Of a DNA stretch of 64,000 bases, positions 33,655 to 47,050 are shown piece by piece. The notes under the pieces were generated by a model that did no database searches, was not told the origin of the DNA, and was given only the letters and a program-made list of their open reading frames with translations. Each line of letters begins with the position of its first letter. Position 1 is the stretch's first letter. Location of the stretch: positions 112,184,699-112,248,698 of the forward strand of contig CM063502.1 of the NCBI GenBank assembly GCA_032207245.1, in the 5' to 3' direction. Source of the DNA: Pardosa pseudoannulata. Taxonomy: Eukaryota; Arthropoda; Arachnida; Araneae; Lycosidae. Made by a program: the position numbers and the translations under genes.

Positions 33655-33905
33655 AACTTACCATTGTCAAAATCCCCATTTAATTCTTATAGCCAGATGT
33701 AAATCTTAACAACGGCTTAATTACTTTCTAGACGAAACAGATTAAAATATGTTCCAACCTTTCCTGTTTGTTAAATTCATAATTGTGTGATTCCTAAGAG
33801 ATGGGAATATTTCCTTCATAAGTTTTCGTCAGTTCCTCTATTTATTTCTATTTCTCATTGTTAATTTTCCAAGGTACTTAATTTCCTAGTAATATCTTCT
33901 GTTAA
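33655..33905 (+). repeat. Dispersed direct repeat, copy 1
   Basis: Shares 'cttaattactttctagacga', 'cataattgtgtgattccta' and a downstream 'tcagttcct' string with 35395-35670, in the same order and orientation. Copies have diverged by perhaps a fifth. No terminal repeats or open frame. Confidence 0.75.
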
Positions 33906-35034
<1,129 letters not shown>

Positions 35035-35394
35035 TACAAACATATATATGTGCAAGAGTATATTTGAAAGTAGTCGTAAAACATTTATTAACTATTCAGT
35101 GATTTACAAGAATTTTGAAACCTATATAATGAGCATAAAAATAGAGATTGGCTTCATGAAAAACCCGAAAACTGAAAATATTGTATCAGTATTATCTCAT
35201 CTGGATATAAGATATAAGGGTTTCACAACTGTTTACAACAAAAGTTTTTATAATATAACTTTGAAGCAAAAATTTATTTAAACGTTCAACAAAATTCTGC
35301 TAACAAAATGCTTCTTTGCTAACAAGCTTATGAAAATTTTGTATTGTCCATTAAACATTTCGATAGCCTCGGGTTATTTTTAAAAGAGTTCATA

Positions 35395-35670
35395 AACTTT
35401 GCAGAGGATTACAAATTTTCCACTGTTTCTCTCGTAATTCTCATAGCCTGGTGTAAATTTAAACAACAGCTTAATTACTTTCTAGACGAAGCAGTTTAAA
35501 ATAAATTACTGTTCTTCCAGCTTGTTAAATCCATAATTGTGTGATTCCTATGAGAGGAGAATGTTTCCTTTATAACTTCCATCAGTTCCTTATTTTTCTG
35601 TTACAATCAATGTCTGATTTTTAAATATCTAATGTACTCAACTGCCATGTGATATTTCCAATGTGAAAGA
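35395..35670 (+). repeat. Dispersed direct repeat, copy 2
   Basis: Diverged copy of 33655-33905, about 1.74 kb downstream. A TA array and a GC-richer block lie between the copies. Confidence 0.75.
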
Positions 35671-37474
35671 TGATAATGCAAATAAAATTTAGACGCTGAC
35701 ATAAAAGTTTAAACTGCAAAAGTTTTTATGTTTAAAAACCTATACCTCATTAGTGATGTAAAATATTATAAATATCGAGTAAACTCACTGTATGAATTAG
35801 TAACTTATCATTTCAATTATTTTATCTTAACTATAGTAAAGTATTTTTAAATGATAAGACGTTTAAATGTATATTTCATAGCTATTGAAAAGCTTATTAT
35901 AAACTGATTAAAAAAGGCAAGCCTAAAAAAATGCATCAAGTGCATTGTTTTCAATATGCAAGTATTATACTCTCAGAAAAGTTACATCTCCAAAACTTAG
36001 CTTGTTATATCATTACAAATAAAAAAAATAATTTGTAAAGTTTTACTTGGAGTATAATCGGATTAAGAAAAAGAAATATTAATTTTAAATCTTGATGCTC
36101 AGCTGTTTCGAATTAGACCTACTCCTGGAAGTAGATTCCGATCTGAAAGTAGATTCTGAAACTATTGCGGAAAACAATCAGCCTAACAGTTTAGTCATAG
36201 TTCGATCACTTATATATTAATATATTTGCTTTAATTTACAACAACCAATTACAAGTAGTGTCTCAAGAGTATTAATTTGAATTATTTAATGAAATATTTG
36301 TAATGATTTTTATAAATTCTGATTTACGTGTGGGTAAAGCAAAATAATTCATTTAAATTCTTAATGCTGATACAGTTACCAAAACAATGATATTGTAATA
36401 GAATGGTTAAAAATACAATAATTAATTAATCAATGTAAAATAGAAAAATTAAAAGAGCAGGATATATTAAAAACTTTTAAAACTATCCTTGTAGTTCTAT
36501 GATCGCTGACTTTTTGATCCTCTCAAATAGGAAAATGATCATATAATATGAATAGCTCAAAATAAAAAAAAATACTAGTTACAAATAGCAAACATTTAAA
36601 GCCACGTGAATAACAGTTTAATTCTTATCCGTAGAAATTCGTTTCATTTTTCATGTTTGAATTCTTGTGAATGTAGCCTTGTTTCAAAACTATGTACGAA
36701 AGACATTTCTTCGGTACACTATGTATATTTATTCTACACCACATCAAATTTATATATATATGAATTTATCTAGTTTTATAAGTACACATATTAATAATAC
36801 CTATTTCTTCAAAGAATATAAAAATTACAAAGGAAAATAAAATTTCATCGATCTAATTACAAAGCAGAGCAAGATATTACAACTTTTCTTTCCAGATTTA
36901 GTTATATCTAAAATTATTTACATATTATATGTACTTATATACATTTTATTTCATCAACTAACCACAACAAAAATCTGCAATTAAACTATAGTTTATTTTT
37001 AATCTATTACTTATTTGTTCTTCTAATACAGCAAAAAAAAAAAAAAACGGATCTCAAACAATTTCAGTTATTATATGTTATTTTATCTTGAACTTTAATC
37101 CTTTTATATTCTAGAATATTTAAAGTGATTTTCACCCATTAAACGATATTTTGAGTGTTAGTTTAAACAAACAACAATGTTAGCTTGATTAATGATTACA
37201 TACGGCTTAGATCACCAGAAAAACACAATTAAGCTAAAAGTTAATAGGTGTTCTCATACGATGGCAAAGGACACACGATTGCGTGATTCCATTATAAAGA
37301 TTCCATGATATCTTTTATTGATAGGGTTAGACGACAAATTACATATTTGTGCTTGCTTTAGGTTTAGCGTTATTGATTGTTCACCGTTAAAATCATTTTC
37401 TTTCGTGTTATGAAGTGTTATGAAATAAATACTGAAAGATCAAAAATTTTATATTAGATATACGATTTATTAAT
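35671..37474. other. AT-rich intergenic DNA, no feature recognised
   Basis: No gene or repeat boundaries seen. A small direct repeat around 'gaaagtagattc' lies near 36125-36160. Confidence 0.6.
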
Positions 37475-39345
37475 AACCATCATATATCAGTAATTAAAAA
37501 TTATCCATTAAATTAGAAACCTGATACTATTATTTTATTAAATCTTCTTTTGCACTAATAATAGATTTATGTTGGTTGGTTTGAATTGCTGCGTTTAATA
37601 TTTTACTAGTCTTTGACTAATAAAACAGTACTCACAGATCAACTTAAACCTACAAACTGTGATTCCGGAAGCCAGACTTATTCTAAAACCAACCAGAGTG
37701 ATTTAGTTTAATTTAGAGACCTGAAATTAAATATTCTCCTAAACGAGTGCTAAATATACCGTGACCAAATAATAAATGCATACAAAAAATTTTGAAGGAC
37801 ATCTGGAGTTAGTAAGATAAATTGCTATTTTAATACTTAGCAAATTTCTACGTGGGAAGAAACTTCGTATAAATGCAATATTATCAATATCATATAAAAT
37901 ATGTGCATGCATCAATGTACATATAATCTTATATATATGAGTAACCATTATATATCAGTAATAATAATTATACATTAAATTAGAAACCTGATACTATTAT
38001 TTTATTAAATCTTCTTTTGCACTAATAATAGATTTATGTTGGTTGGTTTGAATTGCTGCGTTTAATATTTTACTAGTCTTTGACTAATAAAACAGTACTC
38101 ACAGATCAACTTAAACCTACAAACTGTGATTCCGGAAGCCAGACTTATTCTAAAACCAACCAGAGTGATTTAGTTTAATTTAGAGACCTGAAATTAAATA
38201 TTCTCCTAAACGAGTGCTAAATATACCGTGACCAAATAATAAATGCATACAAAAAATTTTGAAGGACATCTGGAGTTAGTAAGATAAATTGCTATTTTAA
38301 TACTTAGCAAATTTCTACGTGGGAAGAAACTTCGTATAAATGCAATATTATCAATATCATATAAAATATGTGCATGCATCAATGTACATATAATCTTATA
38401 TATATGAGTAACCATTATATATCAGTAATAATAATTATACATTAAATTAGAAACCTGATACTATTATTTTATTAAATCTTCTTTTGCACTAATAATAGAT
38501 TTATGTTGGTTGGTTTGAATTGCTGCGTTTAATATTTTACTAGTCTTTGACTAATAAAACAGTACTTATAGATCAACTGAAACCTACAAACTATGATTCC
38601 GTAAGCCAGAGCTATTCTAAACAAACTACAGTTATTTAATTTAATTTACAGACCTGAAATTAAATATTATACTAAACGAATGCTAAATATACCTTGACCA
38701 AATAATAAATGCATACAAAAAATTTTGAAGGAAATCTGGAATTTGTAAGATAAATTGTCAGTTGAATACTTAGCAAATTTCTATGTGGGAAGAAATCTCG
38801 TATAAATGCAATATTATCAATATCATATAAAATATGTGCATGCATCAATGTACATATAATCTTATATATATGAGTAACCATTATATATCAGTAATAATAA
38901 TTATACATTAAATTAGAAACCTGATACTATTATTTTATTAAATCTTCTTTTGCACTAATAATAGATTTATGTTGGTTGGTTTGAATTGCTGCGTTTAATA
39001 TTTTACTAGTCTTTGACTAATAAAACAGTACTTATAGATCAACTGAAACCTACAAACTATGATTCCGTAAGCCAGAGCTATTCTAAAACTAACCAGAGAG
39101 ATTTAGTATAATTTAAAAACCTAAAATTAAATATTATACTAAACGAATGCTAAATATACCTTGACCAAATAATAAATGCATACAAAAAATTTTGAAGGAA
39201 ATCTGGAATTTGTAAGATAAATTGTCAGTTGAATACTTAGCAAATTTCTACTTGGGACGAAACCTCGTAAGAATGCAATATTATCAATATCATATAAAAT
39301 ATGTGCATACATCAATGTGTACATATAATCTTATTGTCGTAAATA
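37475..39345. repeat. Tandem array, four copies of about 467 bp
   Basis: The unit start 'aaccatNatatatcagtaat' recurs at 37475, 37943, about 38411 and about 38878. Units 1 and 2 are nearly identical. Units 3 and 4 share a different set of variants, for example 'cttatagatcaactgaaacc' where units 1 and 2 have 'ctcacagatcaacttaaacc'. Each unit contains a minus-strand open frame of 61-69 codons. Between units 1 and 3 about a dozen base changes in that frame give about eight amino-acid changes, so it shows no sign of protein conservation. Satellite-like DNA; no function assigned. Confidence 0.95.
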
Positions 39346-39371
39346 GGTAAAACATTCAATGAACTAAGATA

Positions 39372-40074
39372 CGAGGGGCAACCAGAAAGTAAGTTTCCCT
39401 ATTTAAAAGAAAAAAGAACTCACACTTTTACGGACATTCTTATTGGCAACAAGTACAGCAATGTTTCAGCTATTTTTCTACATAGCCACCAACAGAATTG
39501 AGACACTTGAGACTACTGTGGGATCAACTTTTATAAACCTCTGTCTTAGAACTCTGCCGCTTATGAATGAAACCAGCCTCCCTGTCCCAGAACACCGCGA
39601 ACATCCCTTTCCGCCTGACCGAAAATCCACTATGATGCCAATGCATTTAATGCTGCTTGGTTTCTGGGATAAATTGCGAAATCCAAGTCTCATTGCCCAT
39701 GATGATCCTGTCAAGGAACTCGTCGCCGTCATCGTGATACCGTAGCAGAAAAGTCAGTGCTGCTCCTAAACATTGAATTTTGTGTTCGGGTGTCAGTTTC
39801 GGCTCATAGACCTGACAGAGCTGACAATGAATTTCAATTGTCGCAATGCTTTTTGCATTAAAGATCACCGCCCGAACCTTGCAGGAGGCAGGAGATGGAA
39901 CTAGAGTTTCCATTTCGGGCCACTGCTACCCCGCTACTGGTACGAATCGGGACTTGTCCAGCTGGCATATGCTTAACACGTCATAGATCTGTTACGCAAG
40001 CGCAATTCACTCGGCTAATTAGGTTTACTTTAAAATTGAAAACACCGAGAAACTTACTTTCTGGATGCGTCTAG
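39372..40074 (-). mobile_element. Internally deleted mariner element
   Basis: Terminal inverted repeats: left CGAGGGGCAACCAGAAAGTA, right read inward CTAGACGCATCCAGAAAGTA. Both are flanked by TA (39370-39371 and 40075-40076), the expected duplicated target. At 703 bp it is about half the usual mariner length. It lies 27 bp beyond the 467-bp array. Confidence 0.93.
39470..39913 (-). pseudogene. Mariner transposase, deleted and inactive
   Basis: The minus-strand frame from 39913 begins METLVPSPASCKVRAVI, a mariner N-terminus. After about 39 codons it jumps to the catalytic domain (AALTFLLRYHDDGDEFLDRI), so most of the DNA-binding region and linker is missing. The motif that should read GDETWI is GNETWI (Asn codon at 39692-39694), so the first catalytic Asp is lost. 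A stop follows FIPETKQH, then HWHHSGF and FAVFWDR segments, and finally the usual C-terminal GGYVEK before a stop at 39470. The region holding the second and third catalytic Asp residues is deleted. It cannot encode active transposase. Confidence 0.9.
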
Positions 40075-40127
40075 TATTAAAACTTCATTATCAGGTATCA
40101 AGTAAAATAAAATTGAATACTTAAAAA

Positions 40128-40484
40128 TAGCTTTAATTTGTAGTTGTTTCTGATGTCACGTGGACGAACCAAGCACGAGTAATTAAGCTCGTATTAATGT
40201 AAAGGGGTGAGCCTTTCAATTTAATGAGCACCGTTAAGGTAAAAGAACGACTTTGATCAAGTGGGTCATGGTAATTTTGAAGCAGGGACCAAGCAGAAGA
40301 TCCATAGACTTGGCCCGTCACCCCCAGAGGTTTTGATTAAGAACTTGCAGGACATTATGACCACGAATATATTTTACGTTCCCCAGTCACCTTTAATGAA
40401 CACGGAGGATGTTAGACCGGCTTGGGTTCCGAACCCACAACCTCTCAGCTACAAGATCGTTGCGTATGCCGACTGAGCTAGCTT
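40128..40484 (-). mobile_element. tRNA-derived SINE
   Basis: On the minus strand the element starts GCTAGCTCAGTCGGCATACG, containing a polymerase III A box (TAGCTCAGTCGG, 40469-40480), and about 35 bp later has a B box GGTTCGGAACC (40425-40435). An unrelated, fairly GC-rich body of about 290 bp follows, ending near 'ctacaaattaaagc'. A poly-A tail is not obvious. Possible target duplication: ttaagcta at the head and ttaaagcta at the tail, imperfect. The head is too divergent from a cloverleaf to be a working tRNA. Confidence 0.75.
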
Positions 40485-40537
40485 AAACTAATGTATTGGC
40501 AATTACGCGCATTATTTCATTATAGTTATTTCTATTC

Positions 40538-40854
40538 TTAACACGTTGACGGACACTTGCGTCTGTAGCCATCAAAGCGAACTTCCACTGTGTGGCATGA
40601 CGGCAATAGCGGTCCAAAACGAAACGGTCGTTTTTAGTCACTCGGCTATAGCGGCACAAATGTGCATTTATCGGCGAACAAGTGGAAGCCTAGTGTCAAG
40701 TTTTGGAAATAATTAAAATAATTTTGAATTAATCAAAATTAAGAATATTTAAGCAGAAAAAGTAAATCTATTGTTCTAATGTTCTAAAAATTACAAAAAC
40801 ATATAATGTTAATTTTCGAACTTCACTAATTACTATTGTTCGTCAGTGTGTTAA
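40538..40854. mobile_element. TTAA-type MITE
   Basis: Bounded by TTAA at 40538-40541 and 40851-40854. The left end TTAACACGTTGACGGACA and right end read inward TTAACACACTGACGAACA form an imperfect 18-bp inverted repeat. The interior is GC-richer (gcggtccaaaacgaaacggt) and non-coding. The right junction lies exactly at the start of a 345-bp tandem duplication whose second copy has an uninterrupted gtgttaatag at the equivalent place. Confidence 0.88.
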
Positions 40855-41535
40855 TACAATATTTTTACATGTATAATATTTAATTAACAAAATTCTTATA
40901 AACAGAATGTGACTAAGAACGATATATATACAACTATGGACCAAAGCAATTGGTAATCCACCAGACAATCATTTAATTTATAGAATTAAAAAAACTCCCG
41001 AAAACCAATAACTTCCAAACTAACCTGAATTGTTTGCATAAGAAGTAACTTATTTTATTGAATCTACATAATTACTAAAAAAAGAGTAAAATAAATGCTT
41101 AGAACATTAAAGTTTAGAAAAAAATATAGATGGAATAAAGGGAGAAAATTATGCAAACTTTACAGTGTCGCAATAATTTTATTTAAGTGAATGTGTTAAT
41201 AGAATATTTTTACATGTATAATATTTAATTAACAAAATTGTTATTAACAGAATGTGACTAAGAACCATATATGCAACTATGGATCCAAGCAATTGGTAAT
41301 CCACCAGACAATCATTTAATTTATAGTTAAAAAAAGCCCCCAAAACCAATAACTTCCAAACTAACCTGAATTGTTTGCATAAGAAGTAACTTATCTTATT
41401 GAATCTACATAATTACTTAAAAAAAGAGTAAAATAAATGCATAGACCATTACAGTTTAGAAAAAAAAAAATGGAATAAAGGGAGAAAATTATGCAAACTT
41501 TATAGTGTCGCAATAATTTTATTTAAGCGAATACA
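40855..41535. repeat. Tandem duplication, unit about 345 bp
   Basis: 'acagaatgtgactaagaac' occurs at about 40902 and 41247, and 'caattggtaatccaccagac' follows in both. Copies differ by few substitutions and indels, so the duplication is recent relative to most repeats here. The units end in 'tcgcaataattttatttaag'. No open frame. Confidence 0.93.
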
Positions 41536-42989
41536 TATGAAACTTTATTTTCTAATCCAAGTATACATCCAGAAAACCAGATTTCCACAGTTTCTCCGAA
41601 TCAATTCAATAATACAGTAAAATTAAATTGTTTCAGTTTGATCAGAAATTTTGGAAGATTTATGTTAACTTGTATTACCTTATTTCGATTTTTATACGAT
41701 TATATACAGAAAATTGAAGTAACATTATTATATTAACATTTGCTTTTTCTATTTATATGTTTCAATATTTTTTTTTAGGAAAAATGCACTTTTAAACTTT
41801 ACAAACACAAATACTACTTAAAAGGTTAAGGCTATTTGTTTCATTCTAAATTATTCTAGTTATAAATGCTGTTCATTCAATTGCTTGAGATAAAGGGACT
41901 TCACTAGAAAGTGAAGACCATTAATTTTCATTGAAATTTAGATGCTATTCATATAATACAAATGTAGTTTCTTGAGTCTTGTAAAATAAAAGGAAATTCA
42001 AGGTATTTGAATGCAGATTAGTACTAAAATGTTAGCTCATTCTGTTTTCTAATGGATCTTCTAATGATATTTTATTTTGAACTTTTCAAGATAATGCTGT
42101 AAATTTCTAATATTTAATTGAAATAAGTACAAAATAAAATATGAGATATTATTAAATAATATATCTTTAAATGAAATATGTTTATTCTGTTTAATGTTTC
42201 AAAAAGTTTATAAATTAATTTTTGAATATTTTTTTAATAATTAAATATTACATTATAGAATATATTGCTTTAATGATGGATATAAAGATTGGTAAAATCA
42301 CCATTAATAAACTATACTTGAATATAACTTTTGGAGGAAGGTCTTTTTTTTAAACCTTTCTACTCTACATTTTTACTCTTTACCACAGAAAATCATATAT
42401 CTCAAACCTTATTGACATGAGAGAAAACTAAAACGAAATAATATTGTATTAAATAACATCTTGTAACAGCGATAGCCTGGGAACCTTAAAAATAATATTG
42501 GCTTCGTACCATGATATTCAAGAGAAAAGAAAGTTGAAAAGAAAAAAAAAATCAATCATTTTCCCATATTCTCAATATCTGTTGGCCTAGTTTAAGTTAC
42601 AGAGGACTAGCATTATCAATCTATGTGTTACGATAAAATATAAAATTTTTATCATCTTCACTATACTCAGATGTCTGCTAAGCTTTATAATATAAGCTCT
42701 GTGCTGTATAATACTTTTTTATAAAACCATTTAGTGATGAAGATGCTAAATAAAAAGGTTAAACAGTAGTGTAATTAAAAGAACACCACACACAAAACAA
42801 TACATCAAGATAAAGAATATGAAAATAAAGAAGTTTTCATATGAAGAAATGGTGGCAAAATAAAATAACCTTCATACTTCTTACAAATTTAAGTTTAGAA
42901 GTTATTTTTACTACTACCTAAAATCAAATTAAGTTTAAATAAGTTTACTACGCTGGGATGGAATTTGAATTTTTAAAATAGTTATATGG
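41536..42989. other. AT-rich intergenic DNA, no feature recognised
   Basis: No gene, RNA or bounded repeat was seen. Confidence 0.6.
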
Positions 42990-43440
42990 GTAATATCTGG
43001 TCTTGTCTTTTGTGTTTTTATGTATCATATTACGGCTTGGAAGTATCCTTGGATTGTTCAGTGAGGATGTTTTCATTTGTGATGGTCTTTTGCGACGGGA
43101 ACTTTTTGGACTTTGTGTAAGTTTTCTTGCACCATGGGAATTTAAAAAACAAGAGACGTTTTTAGTAACAAACTAGTCTTTCTCATTCTGCATGAGGAGT
43201 CTTTCTCTTTGTTTTGCCTCCCGGGTCGTATTCAATACATAAAAGCTTTCTTAAGTGGTTTGACTCCTCCGGTGTGAGTTTCACGGCCAAATTTCAAGTA
43301 CTTCCAGATGGACAGTTTCATAATGTTAACTATTGTCTTTGTGATGTCAAAACTGAGCGTTTGTGTATATAGTACCAGTTGCACCATTTAAGACAGGTTT
43401 ACAAGGGTTTGGATGTTCAACACAGGTATGATATATCGGC
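42990..43440 (+). pseudogene. Decayed coding-like segment, family unknown
   Basis: Composition is less AT-biased than the flanks. One frame is open for nearly 60 codons from about 43000 and includes FSEDVFICDGLLRRELFGLC. A second frame from about 43205 reads through SYSIHKSFLKWFDSSG and VLPDGQFHNVNYCLCDVKTE before a stop, then continues. Together they look like a frameshifted ancient coding sequence, possibly from a mobile element. I do not recognise the family and the case is not strong. Confidence 0.3.
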
Positions 43441-44516
43441 TTAAACTATCTGAAATTTACGATTATGATAATCTCAAAGATGCAGTTTAGGGAATCCCTT
43501 GCCGGAAAGTTTGAAGTGAAATGGCAGTTTACCCTCAATATACTTTTTATACTCTTTTATTCAGCGATATGTTTGCACGCTTATAGGATTTTCATTTAGA
43601 GGTAATTAGCAGGGTGCAGAGTATGACCGAACATGTGAAAAAAATTTGGGGAAAATTGAGGCATTTCAGGATGAACTTTTTCCCAAGTTTATTATATATA
43701 TTTAAAATAAACTTTGTAAGTTGAATTATCATCGGTGATGGTCAAATATTTTGGTAAGTTATTATATTTATATCCTTCATTTTTATTTATTTATTTATCT
43801 ACTTGAGCATATCGTTTCAAGATGACGTCAAAGGCCATTGACGATCTTCACAAAGAGTCATGGAAGCAGTTATTTCTTGGTGACAATTAATATAATTCAT
43901 CGAAGTATTAAAAAATTTAAATAAGGCCTTTTATTTTAAATTTGTAGGCAATATTTGAAAAAAGAATTATTAGTCGAAAAATTGAATTCTAATAGTCGCT
44001 TAAGGTGAAATGGAAATAAGGGAGACATATTGAGATATTTTCGGCAAAATATCGGAAAAAAATAATGGGCCCTGAAACATTTTCTGCACACCTAATAATT
44101 TAGAAATTCCTTTTTTGGCAATTTTAGGATATTCTAACAAATATGACACCTACGGATTTATATTTTAGGTATATAGTATTGAATGTAGTGTAAAATATCT
44201 ATAGCAGTCGGAGCCTCTGAAAATATAAGAAACAGATATTTTACACTTAGCACTAGAATCAGTAATCTTCAAATCCAGTATTTGTAGAACAATTGAATGA
44301 ACACGCTTAGTTAAAAATCTTCAAGCAATTGCACAGATGCATATTTATTTTTCGTTACCATTTGGGATACATGCCATTAGCATGCTATTAGTTATTCATG
44401 TTTTTTTCTGCGGCTAAAACAAGAGTAAAAATCTGAAAACTAAAAATCAAACCGAATATTCTGATAATGTTTTTTAAATTTATTACTAACAGAGAAAAAT
44501 ATAACTTTTTGGCATA
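43441..44516. other. AT-rich intergenic DNA, no feature recognised
   Basis: No supported feature. Confidence 0.5.
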
Positions 44517-44564
44517 CAAACTCTGTCATCGGAACCATAGTACGTGGGTTCAAATCCCATTTCT

Positions 44565-44567
<3 letters not shown>
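44517..44567 (+). other. tRNA-like B-box fragment
   Basis: The string gtgggttcaaatcccat contains a consensus B box, GGTTCAAATCC (44547-44557), in a T-arm-like stem (gtggg/cccat). No good A box or acceptor stem accompanies it, so it looks like the 3' half of a tRNA-derived repeat, not a gene. Confidence 0.35.
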
Positions 44568-44922
<355 letters not shown>

Positions 44923-44944
44923 ATGCCTCCCTTCGCTGCACGAT

Positions 44945-46470
44945 TAACGTAACGAAATCCTTTACACTTTTGAAATTTTATGCTATTCATTTATCAGTGG
45001 AACACCTGTTCCCACCAATCAAAGAGGAATAAAATTTATAGTAAAAGGAAACTATTCTGATGCAAATGCTCCTAGTTAATTTTAAAAAATCTTTTGAAAT
45101 AAAAGTTATGCTTTCATTACAAAATACTAATGATTAATTTTATTTGCTACACACTGAGAAAGAGTGTTTGGGAAATACGCTGAACATTGCACAATGATAA
45201 ATCATTTTAATGTGACACAATATATACGTTTCATTAACATTTCTTGCACAGTTATCCACTAAATCCGCAATGTTATACAATTATTATTGTCAAACGTGAT
45301 TAATATGTTGAATGTCATGTCCTTCATCTTCATGTTAATAAATAATTAATTATTGTCAGGATAATTTTATAAAGATTTGACTATAATGTGCGAATACATC
45401 TAGTAAGACCTGTAGATAAAGTATAATTGTAAAACTTATTAGAAAATTTACTTTATTTTCTGCAGTCAATTTTACATAAATTATAAAATAAGGATAGTAA
45501 ATAAATTTATACATAATATTAATATGAAAATGCAATTAATATATATACCTAATGTAAATCAGAAACGAAGTCAACAAGAATAACTGTACGATATGAAATC
45601 TAAATCTTATTAAAGAGACTTCTAAAATATTTTTCCAATTCATTTAAAACTTTCATCCCAATCTTCTTTCAAATTAAAATAAGCTCAGTTTTGTCGATCT
45701 ATTAGTTATATATTATTCATTATTTATTTATCAATTATATTTTAGTCTATCTATTTCTAGTTTTAAAGTATCATTAGAATTAGAGCAATCCTTTAAAATA
45801 GTAATTATTCTTAAATTAGAAGCCACATACGGTTAACATTATTGACTTTTCATTTTATCCTTCATTTTCCCAAATTGCTTTGCCACTTAAACGCAGAATT
45901 TTGTAATATACGTAACATTTTATGTTTCTGAAAGTTTATGTTATCTCATTAAATGCGGGACACTTTTTCCCCCTCTACCAAAAGCATATAAAATTTGCGT
46001 GAGAAGGAAATACTCTATGCAGATGTTCGTTAATTTTCAAGACATTTATAGTAAAAGTGATGCTCTGCACGATGCTTTCATTACGAGGTAATAACAATGA
46101 ATTTTACCTGCTTGACGCTGAGTAATAGTGTTTGTGAATTGGACAATGATAAATCATTTTAATGTGCCAAAATATTTATGTTTCATTAATCTTTTATACA
46201 TATGTAGTGTTATCTACCAAAGCTAATAATGTGATACAATTATTAATGCCAAACGTGATTAATATCATGAATTTCATGACCTTCCTCATAATGTTAATAC
46301 AAAATGGATTCTTGGCACGATAATGTAATAAGAACTAATTATAATGAGCGTATACATTTTGTAAGTTCTCGAGAGAAAATATAATTGTTAAAGTCATGAG
46401 AGAAATAATTTTCGTGTTCAATTTCAAATTATAAAATTAAGTTCCTTACTATATGATCATATAGAATTCA
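44945..46470. repeat. Diverged direct duplication, unit about 960 bp
   Basis: 44945-45500 and about 45905-46470 share, in order, 'aatgataaatcattttaatg', 'aaacgtgattaatat', 'caattatta' and 'tataatt' contexts, with many substitutions and small gaps. Both include 'atgctttcattac'. The second copy ends beside the piggyBac-like element. No open frame is conserved. Confidence 0.8.
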
Positions 46471-46672
46471 TATAAGCATAATATTTCGATGGACGACTAA
46501 TGGTAATTAACACTAGATTGCCCAAGACAGTCATTTTGACTGTTTTTTAATTTCAATTAGAAAAACAATTTTGAAATATAATGACACACTTTCTTAGAAT
46601 TTGGTGACTTTTTCTATAACATATAAATGGGTTTATGAATAATTGTGGTTACTTCCGCCCTCCTTTATTTCC

Positions 46673-46673
<1 letters not shown>

Positions 46674-46732
<59 letters not shown>
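46674..46732. repeat. (TA)n microsatellite inside the piggyBac-like element
   Basis: About 29 TA units between the left end and the duplicated subterminal motif. Confidence 0.97.
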
Positions 46733-46736
<4 letters not shown>

Positions 46737-47050
46737 TATACCTATATTGCCCAGAAGCAGTCATTTTGACTGCTTGGGAAATTTTAAATAATCAAAAGAT
46801 TTTTATTTATTGAATTGAGTAAATTTCATATATGACCTGTCCGGCTTTGTATTGAAATAACATTTTTTTAGTTACGGTAACATACCGATGCATGATAAAT
46901 TGTCGATTTGGGCGTACACTTGATAAGTGTCAGTTGCTCAATAAGCTAAAGTAGTACTAGTTATTCGAATCTTTATAAAGTGTTGTTCTAACAAGTTGTT
47001 TATTTTATTTTTTTTTTTTTGCGCCCTAACTTTATGAAAAAAATGTCGAA

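Noticed and set aside
37739..39324. A 61-69-codon minus-strand open frame repeated four times, possible peptide family
   Set aside because: The frame recurs because the 467-bp DNA unit recurs. Units 1 and 3 differ at about a dozen bases in the frame and about eight residues, so there is no sign of selection on a protein.
39443..39745. 100-codon plus-strand frame
   Set aside because: Antisense to the mariner transposase remnant.
40261..40476. 71-codon plus-strand frame
   Set aside because: Antisense to the SINE body and its tRNA-like head.
44517..44567. Functional tRNA gene
   Set aside because: Only the T-arm region is convincing; no acceptor stem or A box.
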